Program-made: the position numbers and the translations under genes
Shown here: positions 25,189 through 33,039 of the stretch, piece after piece
Layout: every line of letters starts with the position of its first letter
How positions within the stretch are numbered: position 1 is the first letter of the stretch
Source of the DNA: Coprenecus sp949297365
GTDB taxonomy: Bacteria; Bacteroidota; Bacteroidia; Bacteroidales; UBA932
Direction: 5' to 3'
Length of the DNA stretch: 64,000 bases
Assembly: GCA_963931055.1 (NCBI GenBank)
Contig: OZ006987.1
Coordinates: 1,364,001-1,428,000 of the forward strand
The notes under the pieces: generated by a model
The model's input: only the letters and a program-made list of their open reading frames with translations
What the model was told of the DNA's origin: nothing
Databases searched by the model: none

Positions 25189-25617
25189 CTATTCAAGGTT
25201 CAGGTATCTGATAATGTCATCTTCGGTAAGCGAGGCCTCTATGTCTTCGGACAGTTCCTCGTCCATCGTGACGGTATTCTCCAGGGAGTTGCTCAGGGCT
25301 TCCTCTACATCTATCTCGTCACTGTAGGCGTATATGAAGCTGCTCTCAATCCATCCTTCCTCTATCATGGCCGTGATGGGGTCGTCGGATTCCACCGGAT
25401 CGGTGTACAGCAGGCCGGTCACCTTGGATACGACCCATCCGAATCCGGCGATGACACCGAACATCAGAGTCAGCATTACGGCAGGCTTGACTTTTGCCAG
25501 CCATCCTACATGCTCCGGCTCAGGTGTCACGGCTATCTCCCGGAGCCTGTCCTCCAGTTCGGAGAAATAGCCTTCGGGGACGGTGAACGGATTGCTATGT
25601 CTTATATCTTCACTCAT
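25189..25617 (-). CDS. Single-span membrane protein, putative anti-sigma factor
   Basis: A 142-residue protein with an N-terminal motif NPFTVPEGYFSELEDRL, seen at the start of many Bacteroidota anti-sigma-like proteins. One membrane helix follows (about residues 46-65, AVMLTLMFGVIAGFGWVVS), then an acidic extracytoplasmic tail. It is encoded 33 bp after the ECF sigma gene. The arrangement (sigma, membrane protein, Spy-like protein) is the usual one for an envelope-stress sigma with its inhibitor. No zinc-binding anti-sigma motif is present, so the assignment rests on context. Confidence 0.65.
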   Translation of the reverse strand: MSEDIRHSNPFTVPEGYFSELEDRLREIAVTPEPEHVGWLAKVKPAVMLTLMFGVIAGFGWVVSKVTGLLYTDPVESDDPITAMIEEGWIESSFIYAYSDEIDVEEALSNSLENTVTMDEELSEDIEASLTEDDIIRYLNLE

Positions 25618-25650
25618 ACTGTACTTTAGACACTTATCAGACGGTTTGGA

Positions 25651-26193
25651 TTAATCGTTTTCGTTTAAAATGTCCTGCATCTTGGTGAAGGCATGGTGAT
25701 AGGAGGCCTTCACGGCTCCGACCGACCGGTTGAGAATCTCCGCTATCTCGGTGAATTTCAGTTCGTCGAAGTATCTCATGTTGAAGATCATCTTCTGTCT
25801 GGGCGGCAGTTTGGATATGGCCTGGTACAGCCTGCGGGATATCTCGTCTCCGGTGAAATACGGATCGGAAGCCAGCCTGTCGGCGATGGATGACTCATGC
25901 CCGCTCATGGACAGCATGGTCCTGAGGCGTTTGCTCTTGAGGAAATTGATGGTCTCGTTGGTGGCTATCCGGTAGAGCCATGTATAAAGCCTGGACTCCT
26001 CCCTGAAGTAAGGAAGGTTCTTCCAGGCTTTTATAAAGGTGTTCTGCAACAGGTCGTCCGCGTCGTCGTGATCCAGGACGGCCCTGCGGATATGCCAGTA
26101 CAGACGCTGGGAGTATTTGCGCACCAGCAGGTTGAAGGCATAGTTCTCATTGCCTTCTTCCCTGAGTGCGGCGAGTATCTCCCTGTCGTCCAT
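25651..26193 (-). CDS. ECF-type RNA polymerase sigma factor
   Basis: A 180-residue sigma-70-family factor with only regions 2 and 4. Region 2 is seen in DADDLLQNTFIKAWKNLPYF and YTWLYRIATNETINFL; region 4 in LPPRQKMIFNMRYFDELKFT and EIAEILNRSVGAVKASYHHA. It starts 6 bp after the transketolase C-terminal subunit gene and is followed by the putative anti-sigma. ECF factors of this type control envelope functions; its regulon cannot be read from the window. Confidence 0.93.
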   Translation of the reverse strand: MDDREILAALREEGNENYAFNLLVRKYSQRLYWHIRRAVLDHDDADDLLQNTFIKAWKNLPYFREESRLYTWLYRIATNETINFLKSKRLRTMLSMSGHESSIADRLASDPYFTGDEISRRLYQAISKLPPRQKMIFNMRYFDELKFTEIAEILNRSVGAVKASYHHAFTKMQDILNEND

Positions 26194-26199
26194 CTGCGG

Positions 26200-27153
26200 T
26201 TATTTTCTGGCTATGGCTTTGAGCGCGGCCGATACTATGTGGGCCTTGTCAAGACCGTACAGCTCCATCAGTCCGGCAGGAGTGCCGCTCTGGCCGAACT
26301 GGTCGTCCACGGCTACGAATTCCATAGGGCACGGACGGGTCCGGATGAGCACTCCGGCTATCAGTTCTCCGAGACCTCCGGCTATCAGGTGCTCCTCGGC
26401 GGTGACTACGGCTCCGGTCTTGGCTGCGGATGCGAGAACTGCCTCCGTATCCAGCGGCTTGATGGTATGTATGTCAATGACTTCTGCGGATATTCCCTGT
26501 TTCTCCAGTTCTTCGGCAGCCAGCAGGGCTTCCCATACCAGATGACCGGTGGCGAATATGGATACGTCCCTGCCTTCCGTCAGGCGCAGGGCCTTGCCTA
26601 TCTCGAATGTCTGATTCTCAGGGGTGAAATTTGGTACTGACGGACGGCCGAAACGCAGATATACGGGACCGTTGTACCTGGCGGCGGCTATCGTGGCGGC
26701 CTTGGTCTGGTTGTAGTCGCAGGGATTGATGACGGTCATGCGGGGCAGCATCCTCATCATGCCTATGTCCTCCATTACCTGGTGTGTAGCTCCGTCCTCG
26801 CCGAGGGTGATGCCGGCGTGGGATGCGGCTATCTTTACATTGGCACCGGCATAGCAGACGCACTGGCGTATCTGGTCATAGACCCTGGAAGTTACGAAGT
26901 TGGCAAATGATCCGGCGAAAGGAATCTTGCCGCTGAGGGACAGGCCTGCGGCCGCGTCTATCATGTCAGCCTCGGCGATGCCGCACTGGAAGAAACGGTC
27001 CGGATGCTCCTTGGCGAACTGGTCCATCTTGAGCGAGCCTGTGAGGTCGGCGCACAGTCCGACGACTCTCTCGTCCTCGTTGCCTATCTCGGCGAGTCCT
27101 GCTCCGAAACCGGAACGGGTGTCCTTATTTCCTGTATTTATAAATTTTTCCAT
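26200..27153 (-). CDS. Transketolase, C-terminal subunit
   Basis: Second half (317 residues) of a split transketolase, which moves two-carbon units between sugar phosphates in the non-oxidative pentose phosphate pathway. It contains the pyrimidine-binding domain (catalytic Glu region FFQCGIAEADMIDAAAGLSL, and SHAGITLGEDGATHQ) and the C-terminal domain (SIFATGHLVWEALLAAEELE). It follows the N-terminal subunit gene by 12 bp. The split form is usual in archaea and several Bacteroidota. Confidence 0.95.
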   Translation of the reverse strand: MEKFINTGNKDTRSGFGAGLAEIGNEDERVVGLCADLTGSLKMDQFAKEHPDRFFQCGIAEADMIDAAAGLSLSGKIPFAGSFANFVTSRVYDQIRQCVCYAGANVKIAASHAGITLGEDGATHQVMEDIGMMRMLPRMTVINPCDYNQTKAATIAAARYNGPVYLRFGRPSVPNFTPENQTFEIGKALRLTEGRDVSIFATGHLVWEALLAAEELEKQGISAEVIDIHTIKPLDTEAVLASAAKTGAVVTAEEHLIAGGLGELIAGVLIRTRPCPMEFVAVDDQFGQSGTPAGLMELYGLDKAHIVSAALKAIARK

Positions 27154-27165
27154 TTTTCAAAAATC

Positions 27166-28011
27166 TTAAAAATCTCCGAGAGTTTCTTTAATCTGAGCCA
27201 GGGCGACCTCGCACTGCTCTGCAGAAGGGGCCTTGCCGTGCCATTTGTTGGTGCCTTCCATGAAGTCCACGCCCTTGCCCATGACGGTCTTGAACAGGAT
27301 CATCACCGGCTTGCCGTGTCCGCAGAGGCTGTGGGCCCTGTCAAAGGCCTCCAGCACTGCCTGCATGTCATTGCCCTCAGCGGTGATGCATTCCCATCCG
27401 AAGGCTTTCCATTTGACCTCCAGGTCGCCCAGTCCGATGACGGACTCCACCGTGCCGTCTATCTGCTGGTGATTCCAGTCGGTCATGGCTACGAGGTTGT
27501 CAATCCTGTGATGGGCGGCGAACATGGCTGCCTCCCATATCTGGCCTTCCTCGCTCTCGCCGTCGCCTACGAGGACATATACCTTACGGTCATCCTTGTC
27601 CAGCTTCTTGCCGAGGGCTGCTCCGCAGGCTACAGACAGTCCCTGTCCGAGAGAGCCTGAGGGCATGTACACGCCGGGAAGTCCGTGGTCCGTGGACGGA
27701 TGGCCCTGGAGTCTTGAGCCCAGGTGGCGGAAGGTGGCCAGTTCCTTTACGGGGAAGTATCCGCTCCGTGCCAGTACGCTGTAGAACAGGGGGGACATAT
27801 GGCCCGCTGAGAGGAAGAACATATCGTTGCCCTTTCCGCTGCGGTCCCAGTGCTCCGGGGAGTGTTTCATTACTTTGAAAAACAGGGCAGTGGCTATGTC
27901 AGTGCTGCTCAAGGAGCCGCCGGGATGCCCTGACCCGGCCTGAGTGACCATTCTCACAATGTCCCTTCTGACCTGGGACGCTGTCTGAGTCAGTCTTTCG
28001 GTATCTGTCAT
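27166..28011 (-). CDS. Transketolase, N-terminal subunit
   Basis: Thiamin-diphosphate-binding half of split transketolase (281 residues). The metal and diphosphate site is visible as VGDGESEEGQIWEA..(H)RIDNLVAMTDWNHQQIDG, and the substrate-site His in SGHPGGSLS and SAGHMSPLFYSVL. With the C-terminal subunit next to it this makes a complete enzyme of about 600 residues. It is the first gene of the minus-strand operon that continues with the sigma factor, putative anti-sigma, Spy-like and LolD-like genes, and it is divergent from lepA. Confidence 0.95.
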   Translation of the reverse strand: MTDTERLTQTASQVRRDIVRMVTQAGSGHPGGSLSSTDIATALFFKVMKHSPEHWDRSGKGNDMFFLSAGHMSPLFYSVLARSGYFPVKELATFRHLGSRLQGHPSTDHGLPGVYMPSGSLGQGLSVACGAALGKKLDKDDRKVYVLVGDGESEEGQIWEAAMFAAHHRIDNLVAMTDWNHQQIDGTVESVIGLGDLEVKWKAFGWECITAEGNDMQAVLEAFDRAHSLCGHGKPVMILFKTVMGKGVDFMEGTNKWHGKAPSAEQCEVALAQIKETLGDF

Positions 28012-28072
28012 ATCAGTTAAAAATGTTTATTGCGCTAAGATAGTATGAATTTTAGAAACTGTGAAAATAATG

Positions 28073-28080
28073 TATCTTTG
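28073..28080 (+). promoter_or_regulatory. -7 element of the lepA promoter
   Basis: TATCTTTG matches consensus 20 bp before the lepA ATG. A second match, TAATTTTG, follows at 28085-28092. Neither has a clear TTTG partner; a TTTT lies 19 bp upstream of the first. Confidence 0.5.
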
Positions 28081-28100
28081 CATCTAATTTTGCCATTGAG

Positions 28101-29888
28101 ATGAAAAATATCCGTAACTTTTGCATAATAGCCCATATAGACCATGGAAAGAGTACGCTGGCGGACCGTCTGCTGGAGTACACCCACACCCTTACGGAGC
28201 GGGAGATGGAGGATCAGGTGCTGGATTCCATGGATCTGGAGCGGGAAAAGGGCATCACCATCAAGAGCCACGCGATCCAGATGGTGTACAATTATAAAGG
28301 TGAGAAGTATATCCTCAATCTCATCGACACTCCGGGCCACGTGGACTTCTCCTACGAGGTGTCCCGCGCCATCGCCTCCTGCGAGGGAGCCCTTCTGGTA
28401 GTGGACGCCACTCAGGGTATACAGGCCCAGACGATATCGAACCTCTACCTGGCCATTAATCATGACCTGGAGATTATCCCCGTACTCAACAAGATAGATA
28501 TGGACGCGGCCATGGTGGACGTGGTCAGCGACCAGATAGTGGACCTGATAGGCTGCGACCGTGAGGACATCCTGCTGTGCAGCGCGAAGACAGGCGAGGG
28601 TGTGCCGGCCATCCTGGACGCGGTGGTCGAGCGTTTTCCCGCACCCAAGGGCGACCCCGAGGCTCCGCTCCAGGCCCTGATCTTCGACTCGGTGTTCAAT
28701 CCCTTCCGTGGTGTGATAGCCTATTTCAAGGTGGTCAACGGCGTGATACACAGGGGTGACAAAGTGAAGTTTTTCAACACAGGCAAGGAATACGAGGCCG
28801 ACGAGGTGGGTTATCTGAGGCTTAAGATGTGTCCTACGGAAGAAGTCACCACCGGCAACGTGGGCTATATCATCTCCGGCATCAAGACGGCGGTGGAAGT
28901 GAAGGTCGGTGATACCATCACCCATGTGGACCGGCCATGTGCGGAGTCGATAGCCGGATTCGAGGAGGTAAAGCCGATGCTGTTCGCCGGAGTCTATCCG
29001 GTGGAGACGGACGAGTACGAGAACCTGCGGGCCTCGCTGGAGAAGCTCCAGCTCAATGACGCTTCCCTGGTCTTCGACCCGGAGTCCTCCCTGGCCCTCG
29101 GTTTCGGTTTCCGCTGCGGTTTCCTGGGGCTGCTTCATCTGGAGATCATGCAGGAGAGGCTGTACAGGGAGTTCGACATGGACGTAATAACGACCGTGCC
29201 CAACGTATCTTATAAGGTATATACCACTCAGGGCGAGGTGGTGGACGTACACAATCCGTCCGGACTGCCGGCCCCGACCCTGATCGACTACATAGAGGAG
29301 CCTTATATACGGGCCCAGATCATATCCAAGAGCGAGTATTTCGGCCAGATCATGAAGCTCTGCCTGGACAAGAGGGGAGTGCTGAAGGGACAGCATTTCC
29401 TGACGGCCGACAGGGTGGAGCTGACCTACGACATGCCCTTGGCCGAGATAGTGTTCGACTTCTACGACAAGCTCAAGTCCATCTCCCGGGGCTATGCCTC
29501 CTTCGACTACCATATCATCGGCTATCAGAAGGCCGACCTGGTAAAGCTGGACATCCTGCTCAACGGAGAGTCCGTGGATGCACTCTCCTCTCTGATTCAC
29601 AGGGACAGGGCCTACGACTTCGGCCGCCGTATCTGCGAGAAACTCAAGGAACTCATCCCCCGCCAGCAGTTCGAGATAGCGATCCAGGCCGCCATCGGTG
29701 CCAAGATCATCGCCCGCGAGACGGTCAAGGCCGTGCGCAAGGACGTGCTGGCCAAGTGCTACGGAGGAGATATCACCCGTAAGCGCAAGCTGCTGGAGAA
29801 GCAGAAGAAGGGCAAGAAGCGTATGCGCCAGATAGGCAATGTGGAAGTGCCCCAGTCCGCCTTCATGGCCGTTTTGAAACTGGATTGA
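28101..29888 (+). CDS. lepA: Elongation factor 4 (LepA)
   Basis: Ribosome-associated GTPase of 595 residues that back-translocates or helps initiation complexes. G motifs are complete: AHIDHGKSTL, DTPGHVDF and NKIDM. The catalytic His of DTPGHVDF is present, in contrast to the EF-G paralogue at 21737. The LepA-specific C-terminal domain ends with KRKLLEKQKKGKKRMRQIG and VPQSAFMAVL. It is divergent from the transketolase operon; ppk follows after 66 bp behind its own control region. Confidence 0.98.
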   Translation: MKNIRNFCIIAHIDHGKSTLADRLLEYTHTLTEREMEDQVLDSMDLEREKGITIKSHAIQMVYNYKGEKYILNLIDTPGHVDFSYEVSRAIASCEGALLVVDATQGIQAQTISNLYLAINHDLEIIPVLNKIDMDAAMVDVVSDQIVDLIGCDREDILLCSAKTGEGVPAILDAVVERFPAPKGDPEAPLQALIFDSVFNPFRGVIAYFKVVNGVIHRGDKVKFFNTGKEYEADEVGYLRLKMCPTEEVTTGNVGYIISGIKTAVEVKVGDTITHVDRPCAESIAGFEEVKPMLFAGVYPVETDEYENLRASLEKLQLNDASLVFDPESSLALGFGFRCGFLGLLHLEIMQERLYREFDMDVITTVPNVSYKVYTTQGEVVDVHNPSGLPAPTLIDYIEEPYIRAQIISKSEYFGQIMKLCLDKRGVLKGQHFLTADRVELTYDMPLAEIVFDFYDKLKSISRGYASFDYHIIGYQKADLVKLDILLNGESVDALSSLIHRDRAYDFGRRICEKLKELIPRQQFEIAIQAAIGAKIIARETVKAVRKDVLAKCYGGDITRKRKLLEKQKKGKKRMRQIGNVEVPQSAFMAVLKLD

Positions 29889-29900
29889 CACGATCTCCCA

Positions 29901-29938
29901 TTTTGTCATAAAGTTGTAACAAATTATATATAACTTGC
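29901..29938 (+). promoter_or_regulatory. Putative Pho box and promoter of ppk
   Basis: Two tandem 11-bp units, TTTTGTCATAA (29901-29911) and AGTTGTAACAA (29912-29922), are followed after 8 bp by TAACTTGC (29931-29938), an imperfect -7 element. The spacing between repeat end and -7 element is the same as before the PiT gene (8 bp). The first unit is close to the enterobacterial Pho-box core CTGTCATA. Confidence 0.58.
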
Positions 29939-29954
29939 GGCAAATTTGACAATT

Positions 29955-32045
29955 ATGGTAAAGAAGAAGGAGTCCCGACCCTATCTGGAGAGGGACATCA
30001 GCTGGATGTATTTCAACCGCAGGGTGCTGCAGGAGGCCTGCAAGGAGGAAGTGCCCCTGTTGGAGAGACTTAATTTTCTGGGAATATATTCGAACAACCT
30101 GGACGAGTTCTTCCGCGTCCGGGTTGCTTCTCAGAACCGTGTGGCTGAGTGGGACGGCAGGGCCGGACTGCGCGAGTCCAGGGCCGCCGCCGGTATAGTA
30201 AGGCAGATCAATAAGATCAACAACCGGTATGTCAAGGATTTTGAGCTGGCGGTCAAGCAGGTCAACAAGTCTTTGGCGGAGAACGGGATATACATCATCC
30301 CGGATACGGAGGCGGATGAGGAGCAGAAGGAGTATATCCGCCGTTATTATCAGGAACGGATAGACGGTTTCATAGTTCCGGTCTGGCTCTCTGCAGTCAA
30401 GCACCTGGATTACGAGACGGACGAGAAGATATATCTGGCAGTAAAGGCAGGCCGGTACAGTCAGACCGGAAAGATGCTGTATGACTATGCGTACTTCAGT
30501 CTGCCGGTACGGAGTTGCGGCCGCTTTGTCCGTCTTCCGGACAGGGACGGCCGAAGCTATATCATGTATATTGACGACGTGGTCCGCTGCTGTCTGCCGA
30601 AAGTGTTCGAGGGCAATGGCTACGTGTCGTTCGGGGCCTATACATTCAAGTTTACCCGGGACGCCGAGATGGAGATAGACAATGATCAGCGCAGCGGTAT
30701 CCTGCAGAAGATATCCAAGGGCCTTAAAAGCCGCAAGAAAGGTGAGCCTCTGAGGTTCATCTACGATGAGGATATGCCGGAGGACCTGCTGCGGAGGGTG
30801 CTTGGCAAGCTGGATCTTGGAGAAAGGGATACGGTGATGAAAGGCGGCCGGTATCAGAACCACAAGGATCTGATGAAGTTCCCCGATTTTCCTGACAGCA
30901 CTCTGAAATATCCGCCCATGCGGACCATTCACAGGTCTTCGCTGGACGGACCGGAAAGCATCCTGGAGAAGATACGCATCCAGGACCGCTTCCTGCATGT
31001 ACCGTATCACAGTTTCGACACGTTCATCCGCGTGCTCCATGAGGCGGCGACCAACCGCAATGTCCGGAGCCTGAAGATTACGCTTTACCGTCTGGCCAAG
31101 GATTCCAAAGTGGTCAGGGCTCTTATAGCGGCTGCCCGCAACGGCAAGAAAGTGACGGTGGTGATCGAGCTGCTGGCCCGTTTTGACGAGGAGTCCAACA
31201 TCCAGTGGTCTCAGAAACTGGAGGAGGCCGGTGTGAAGGTCATCTTCGGGGTGGAAGGCCTCAAGGTACACTCCAAGGTACTTCACATAGGCATGAAGCG
31301 CGGTGCCGACCTGGCCTGCATCAGTACAGGCAACTTCCATGAGGGCAACGCCAGGACCTATACGGACTGTATCCTCATGACTTCATCCAGGCGTATCGTC
31401 AAGGAGGTGGAGGATGTCTTCGACTTCATCGAGAGACCCTATGCCCAGATCCGCTTCAAGGAGCTGCTTGTCTCTCCCAATGAGATGAAGAGCAGGTTCA
31501 TCACCTTGATCAATAACGAGATCAAGAATAAGAAAAACGGCAAGCCGGCGTACATCAGAGCCAAAGTCAACCACATTACCGATCCGGAGATGGTCGGCAA
31601 GCTCTACGATGCGGCTTATGCCGGAGTGGAGATAGATCTGTCTGTCCGCGGCAACTGCTCCTTGGTCACTGACAGGTTGCCTGAAAACTGTCATCTGAGG
31701 ATCAACGGCATCATCGACCGTTACCTTGAGCACTCCAGGATATTTATCTTCGCCGCAGCGGGGGAGGAGAAGGTCTTTATCGGTTCGGCGGACTGGATGC
31801 CCCGCAATCTGGACAACAGGATAGAGGTGGTCGTCCCGGTCTATGACCCGACTGTCAAGCAGGAGATGAAGCGGATCGTGGACTATGCCCTGCGCGATGT
31901 CCGTCAGGGCCGTACAGTGGACGGAACCGGTGCCAATCTGCCGTGGACCTGCAGCAATCCTCTGGAAACAGGCTCTCAGTATGCACTCTACAGGTATTAT
32001 CATGAACTTGAAGAAAAGGAACGTCAATATGGATGCAATGGATAG
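29955..32045 (+). CDS. ppk: Polyphosphate kinase 1
   Basis: Makes polyphosphate from the gamma-phosphate of ATP. The start is ATG 29955 (MVKKKESRPYLERD); a TTG at 29946 is only an in-frame extension. The N-terminal domain begins YLERDISWMYFNRRVLQEA. The first catalytic half contains HVPYHSFDTFIRVLHEAA and the phospho-His loop EGLKVHSKVLHI; the second has a HSRIFIFAAAGEEKVFIGSA motif (HxK-like phospholipase D fold). Its 696 residues are normal. The start of ppx overlaps the ppk end, so the two opposing enzymes are coupled. Confidence 0.96.
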   Translation: MVKKKESRPYLERDISWMYFNRRVLQEACKEEVPLLERLNFLGIYSNNLDEFFRVRVASQNRVAEWDGRAGLRESRAAAGIVRQINKINNRYVKDFELAVKQVNKSLAENGIYIIPDTEADEEQKEYIRRYYQERIDGFIVPVWLSAVKHLDYETDEKIYLAVKAGRYSQTGKMLYDYAYFSLPVRSCGRFVRLPDRDGRSYIMYIDDVVRCCLPKVFEGNGYVSFGAYTFKFTRDAEMEIDNDQRSGILQKISKGLKSRKKGEPLRFIYDEDMPEDLLRRVLGKLDLGERDTVMKGGRYQNHKDLMKFPDFPDSTLKYPPMRTIHRSSLDGPESILEKIRIQDRFLHVPYHSFDTFIRVLHEAATNRNVRSLKITLYRLAKDSKVVRALIAAARNGKKVTVVIELLARFDEESNIQWSQKLEEAGVKVIFGVEGLKVHSKVLHIGMKRGADLACISTGNFHEGNARTYTDCILMTSSRRIVKEVEDVFDFIERPYAQIRFKELLVSPNEMKSRFITLINNEIKNKKNGKPAYIRAKVNHITDPEMVGKLYDAAYAGVEIDLSVRGNCSLVTDRLPENCHLRINGIIDRYLEHSRIFIFAAAGEEKVFIGSADWMPRNLDNRIEVVVPVYDPTVKQEMKRIVDYALRDVRQGRTVDGTGANLPWTCSNPLETGSQYALYRYYHELEEKERQYGCNG

Positions 32046-32955
32046 TAGAGGCCATGCGGTGACTTATGCCGCGATAGATATCGGCTCCAATGCCGTGCGC
32101 CTGCTCATAAAGCAGCTGGAGGACGACTTTCAGCCCCGTTTCAATAAGGTGCTGCTGCTCCGCGTGCCGCTCCGTCTGGGTTTTGATGTCTTCTCCAACG
32201 GCGGCAGTATCTCGGACCGCAAGCGCAAGGACCTTGTAAGGCTGATGAAGTCCTACAAGCAGCTGATGAAGATCTATGATGTGACTGACTACCGTGCATG
32301 TGCAACCTCTGCCATGCGCGACGCGGCCAACGGTGCTGATATTATCAGGGAGGTCAGGAAAAAAACCGGTATCAGCATTGAGATAATTGACGGGCAGGAG
32401 GAGGCCCGGATGGTCTACAACAACCATATCGAGGCCATGAAGAGCCGTAAGGGCAACTACATGTATGTGGACGTGGGAGGCGGCAGTACCGAGATCAACC
32501 TGCTTGCGGACGGGGAACTGATCTGCTCCCGCTCATACAACATCGGTACTGTCCGGATGCTCAACAGCTCGGTCTCGGAGGGGGAGTGGAAGCGTTTCCG
32601 TTCCGATCTCGAGGATCTGGCCGTATCGTATCCCGGAATCAATATCATCGGCTCAGGCGGCAATATCAACAAGCTCTACAAACTGGTGGAGAGGAGGGAC
32701 AAGCGTTATCCGCGTATGCACACCTCCTCACTTCAGGCTCTGCACGACAGACTTAAGGAGATGTCAGTCAAGGAGAGGATGGACGAGTACGACCTTAAGC
32801 CGGACAGGGCCGATGTGATCGTTCCTGCTGGGGAGATATTCCTGACTATAGCCGACATCACCGGAGCAGCTTATATCTACGTACCGGTCATAGGTCTTTC
32901 GGACGGCATCATCGACGGCCTCTATACCAAGCATCTGGCCGAACTCAGCAGATAA
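32029..32955 (+). CDS. ppx: Ppx/GppA-family exopolyphosphatase
   Basis: Hydrolyses polyphosphate ends or the alarmone pppGpp. The chosen start at 32029 (a second Met is at 32038) overlaps ppk by 8 to 17 bp; a much longer in-frame extension to 31885 is antisense-like and rejected. The actin-like ATPase-fold motifs are AAIDIGSNAVRLLI near the start, ATSAMRDAANG, IDGQEEARM and YVDVGGGSTEI. With about 308 residues it is the short form without the C-terminal HD domain. It ends in front of a strong terminator. Confidence 0.93.
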   Translation: MDAMDSRGHAVTYAAIDIGSNAVRLLIKQLEDDFQPRFNKVLLLRVPLRLGFDVFSNGGSISDRKRKDLVRLMKSYKQLMKIYDVTDYRACATSAMRDAANGADIIREVRKKTGISIEIIDGQEEARMVYNNHIEAMKSRKGNYMYVDVGGGSTEINLLADGELICSRSYNIGTVRMLNSSVSEGEWKRFRSDLEDLAVSYPGINIIGSGGNINKLYKLVERRDKRYPRMHTSSLQALHDRLKEMSVKERMDEYDLKPDRADVIVPAGEIFLTIADITGAAYIYVPVIGLSDGIIDGLYTKHLAELSR

Positions 32956-32977
32956 CCGGAACAAAAAGTACAGAGCA

Positions 32978-33020
32978 CATACAAAAAGACCCGACTTTGT
33001 CAGCCGGGTCTTTTTGTATG
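32978..33020. terminator. Strong bidirectional terminator between ppx and the OmpA/TPR gene
   Basis: Perfect 16-bp arms (CATACAAAAAGACCCG at 32978-32993, its complement at 33005-33020) with an 11-nt loop. The A-tract and T-tract inside the arms give a T-run on either strand, so it ends ppx on the plus strand and the gene at 33040 on the minus strand. Confidence 0.9.
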
Positions 33021-33039
33021 TTTGCCCATTATGGTTCGC

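Noticed and set aside
28035..31340. Minus-strand open frame of 1101 codons
   Set aside because: It lies fully opposite lepA and ppk, has no recognisable domain and results from the codon bias of these genes.
31885..32028. 48-codon extension of ppx
   Set aside because: Lies inside the end of ppk in another frame and has no similarity to the actin-like fold, which starts at residue 61 of that frame.
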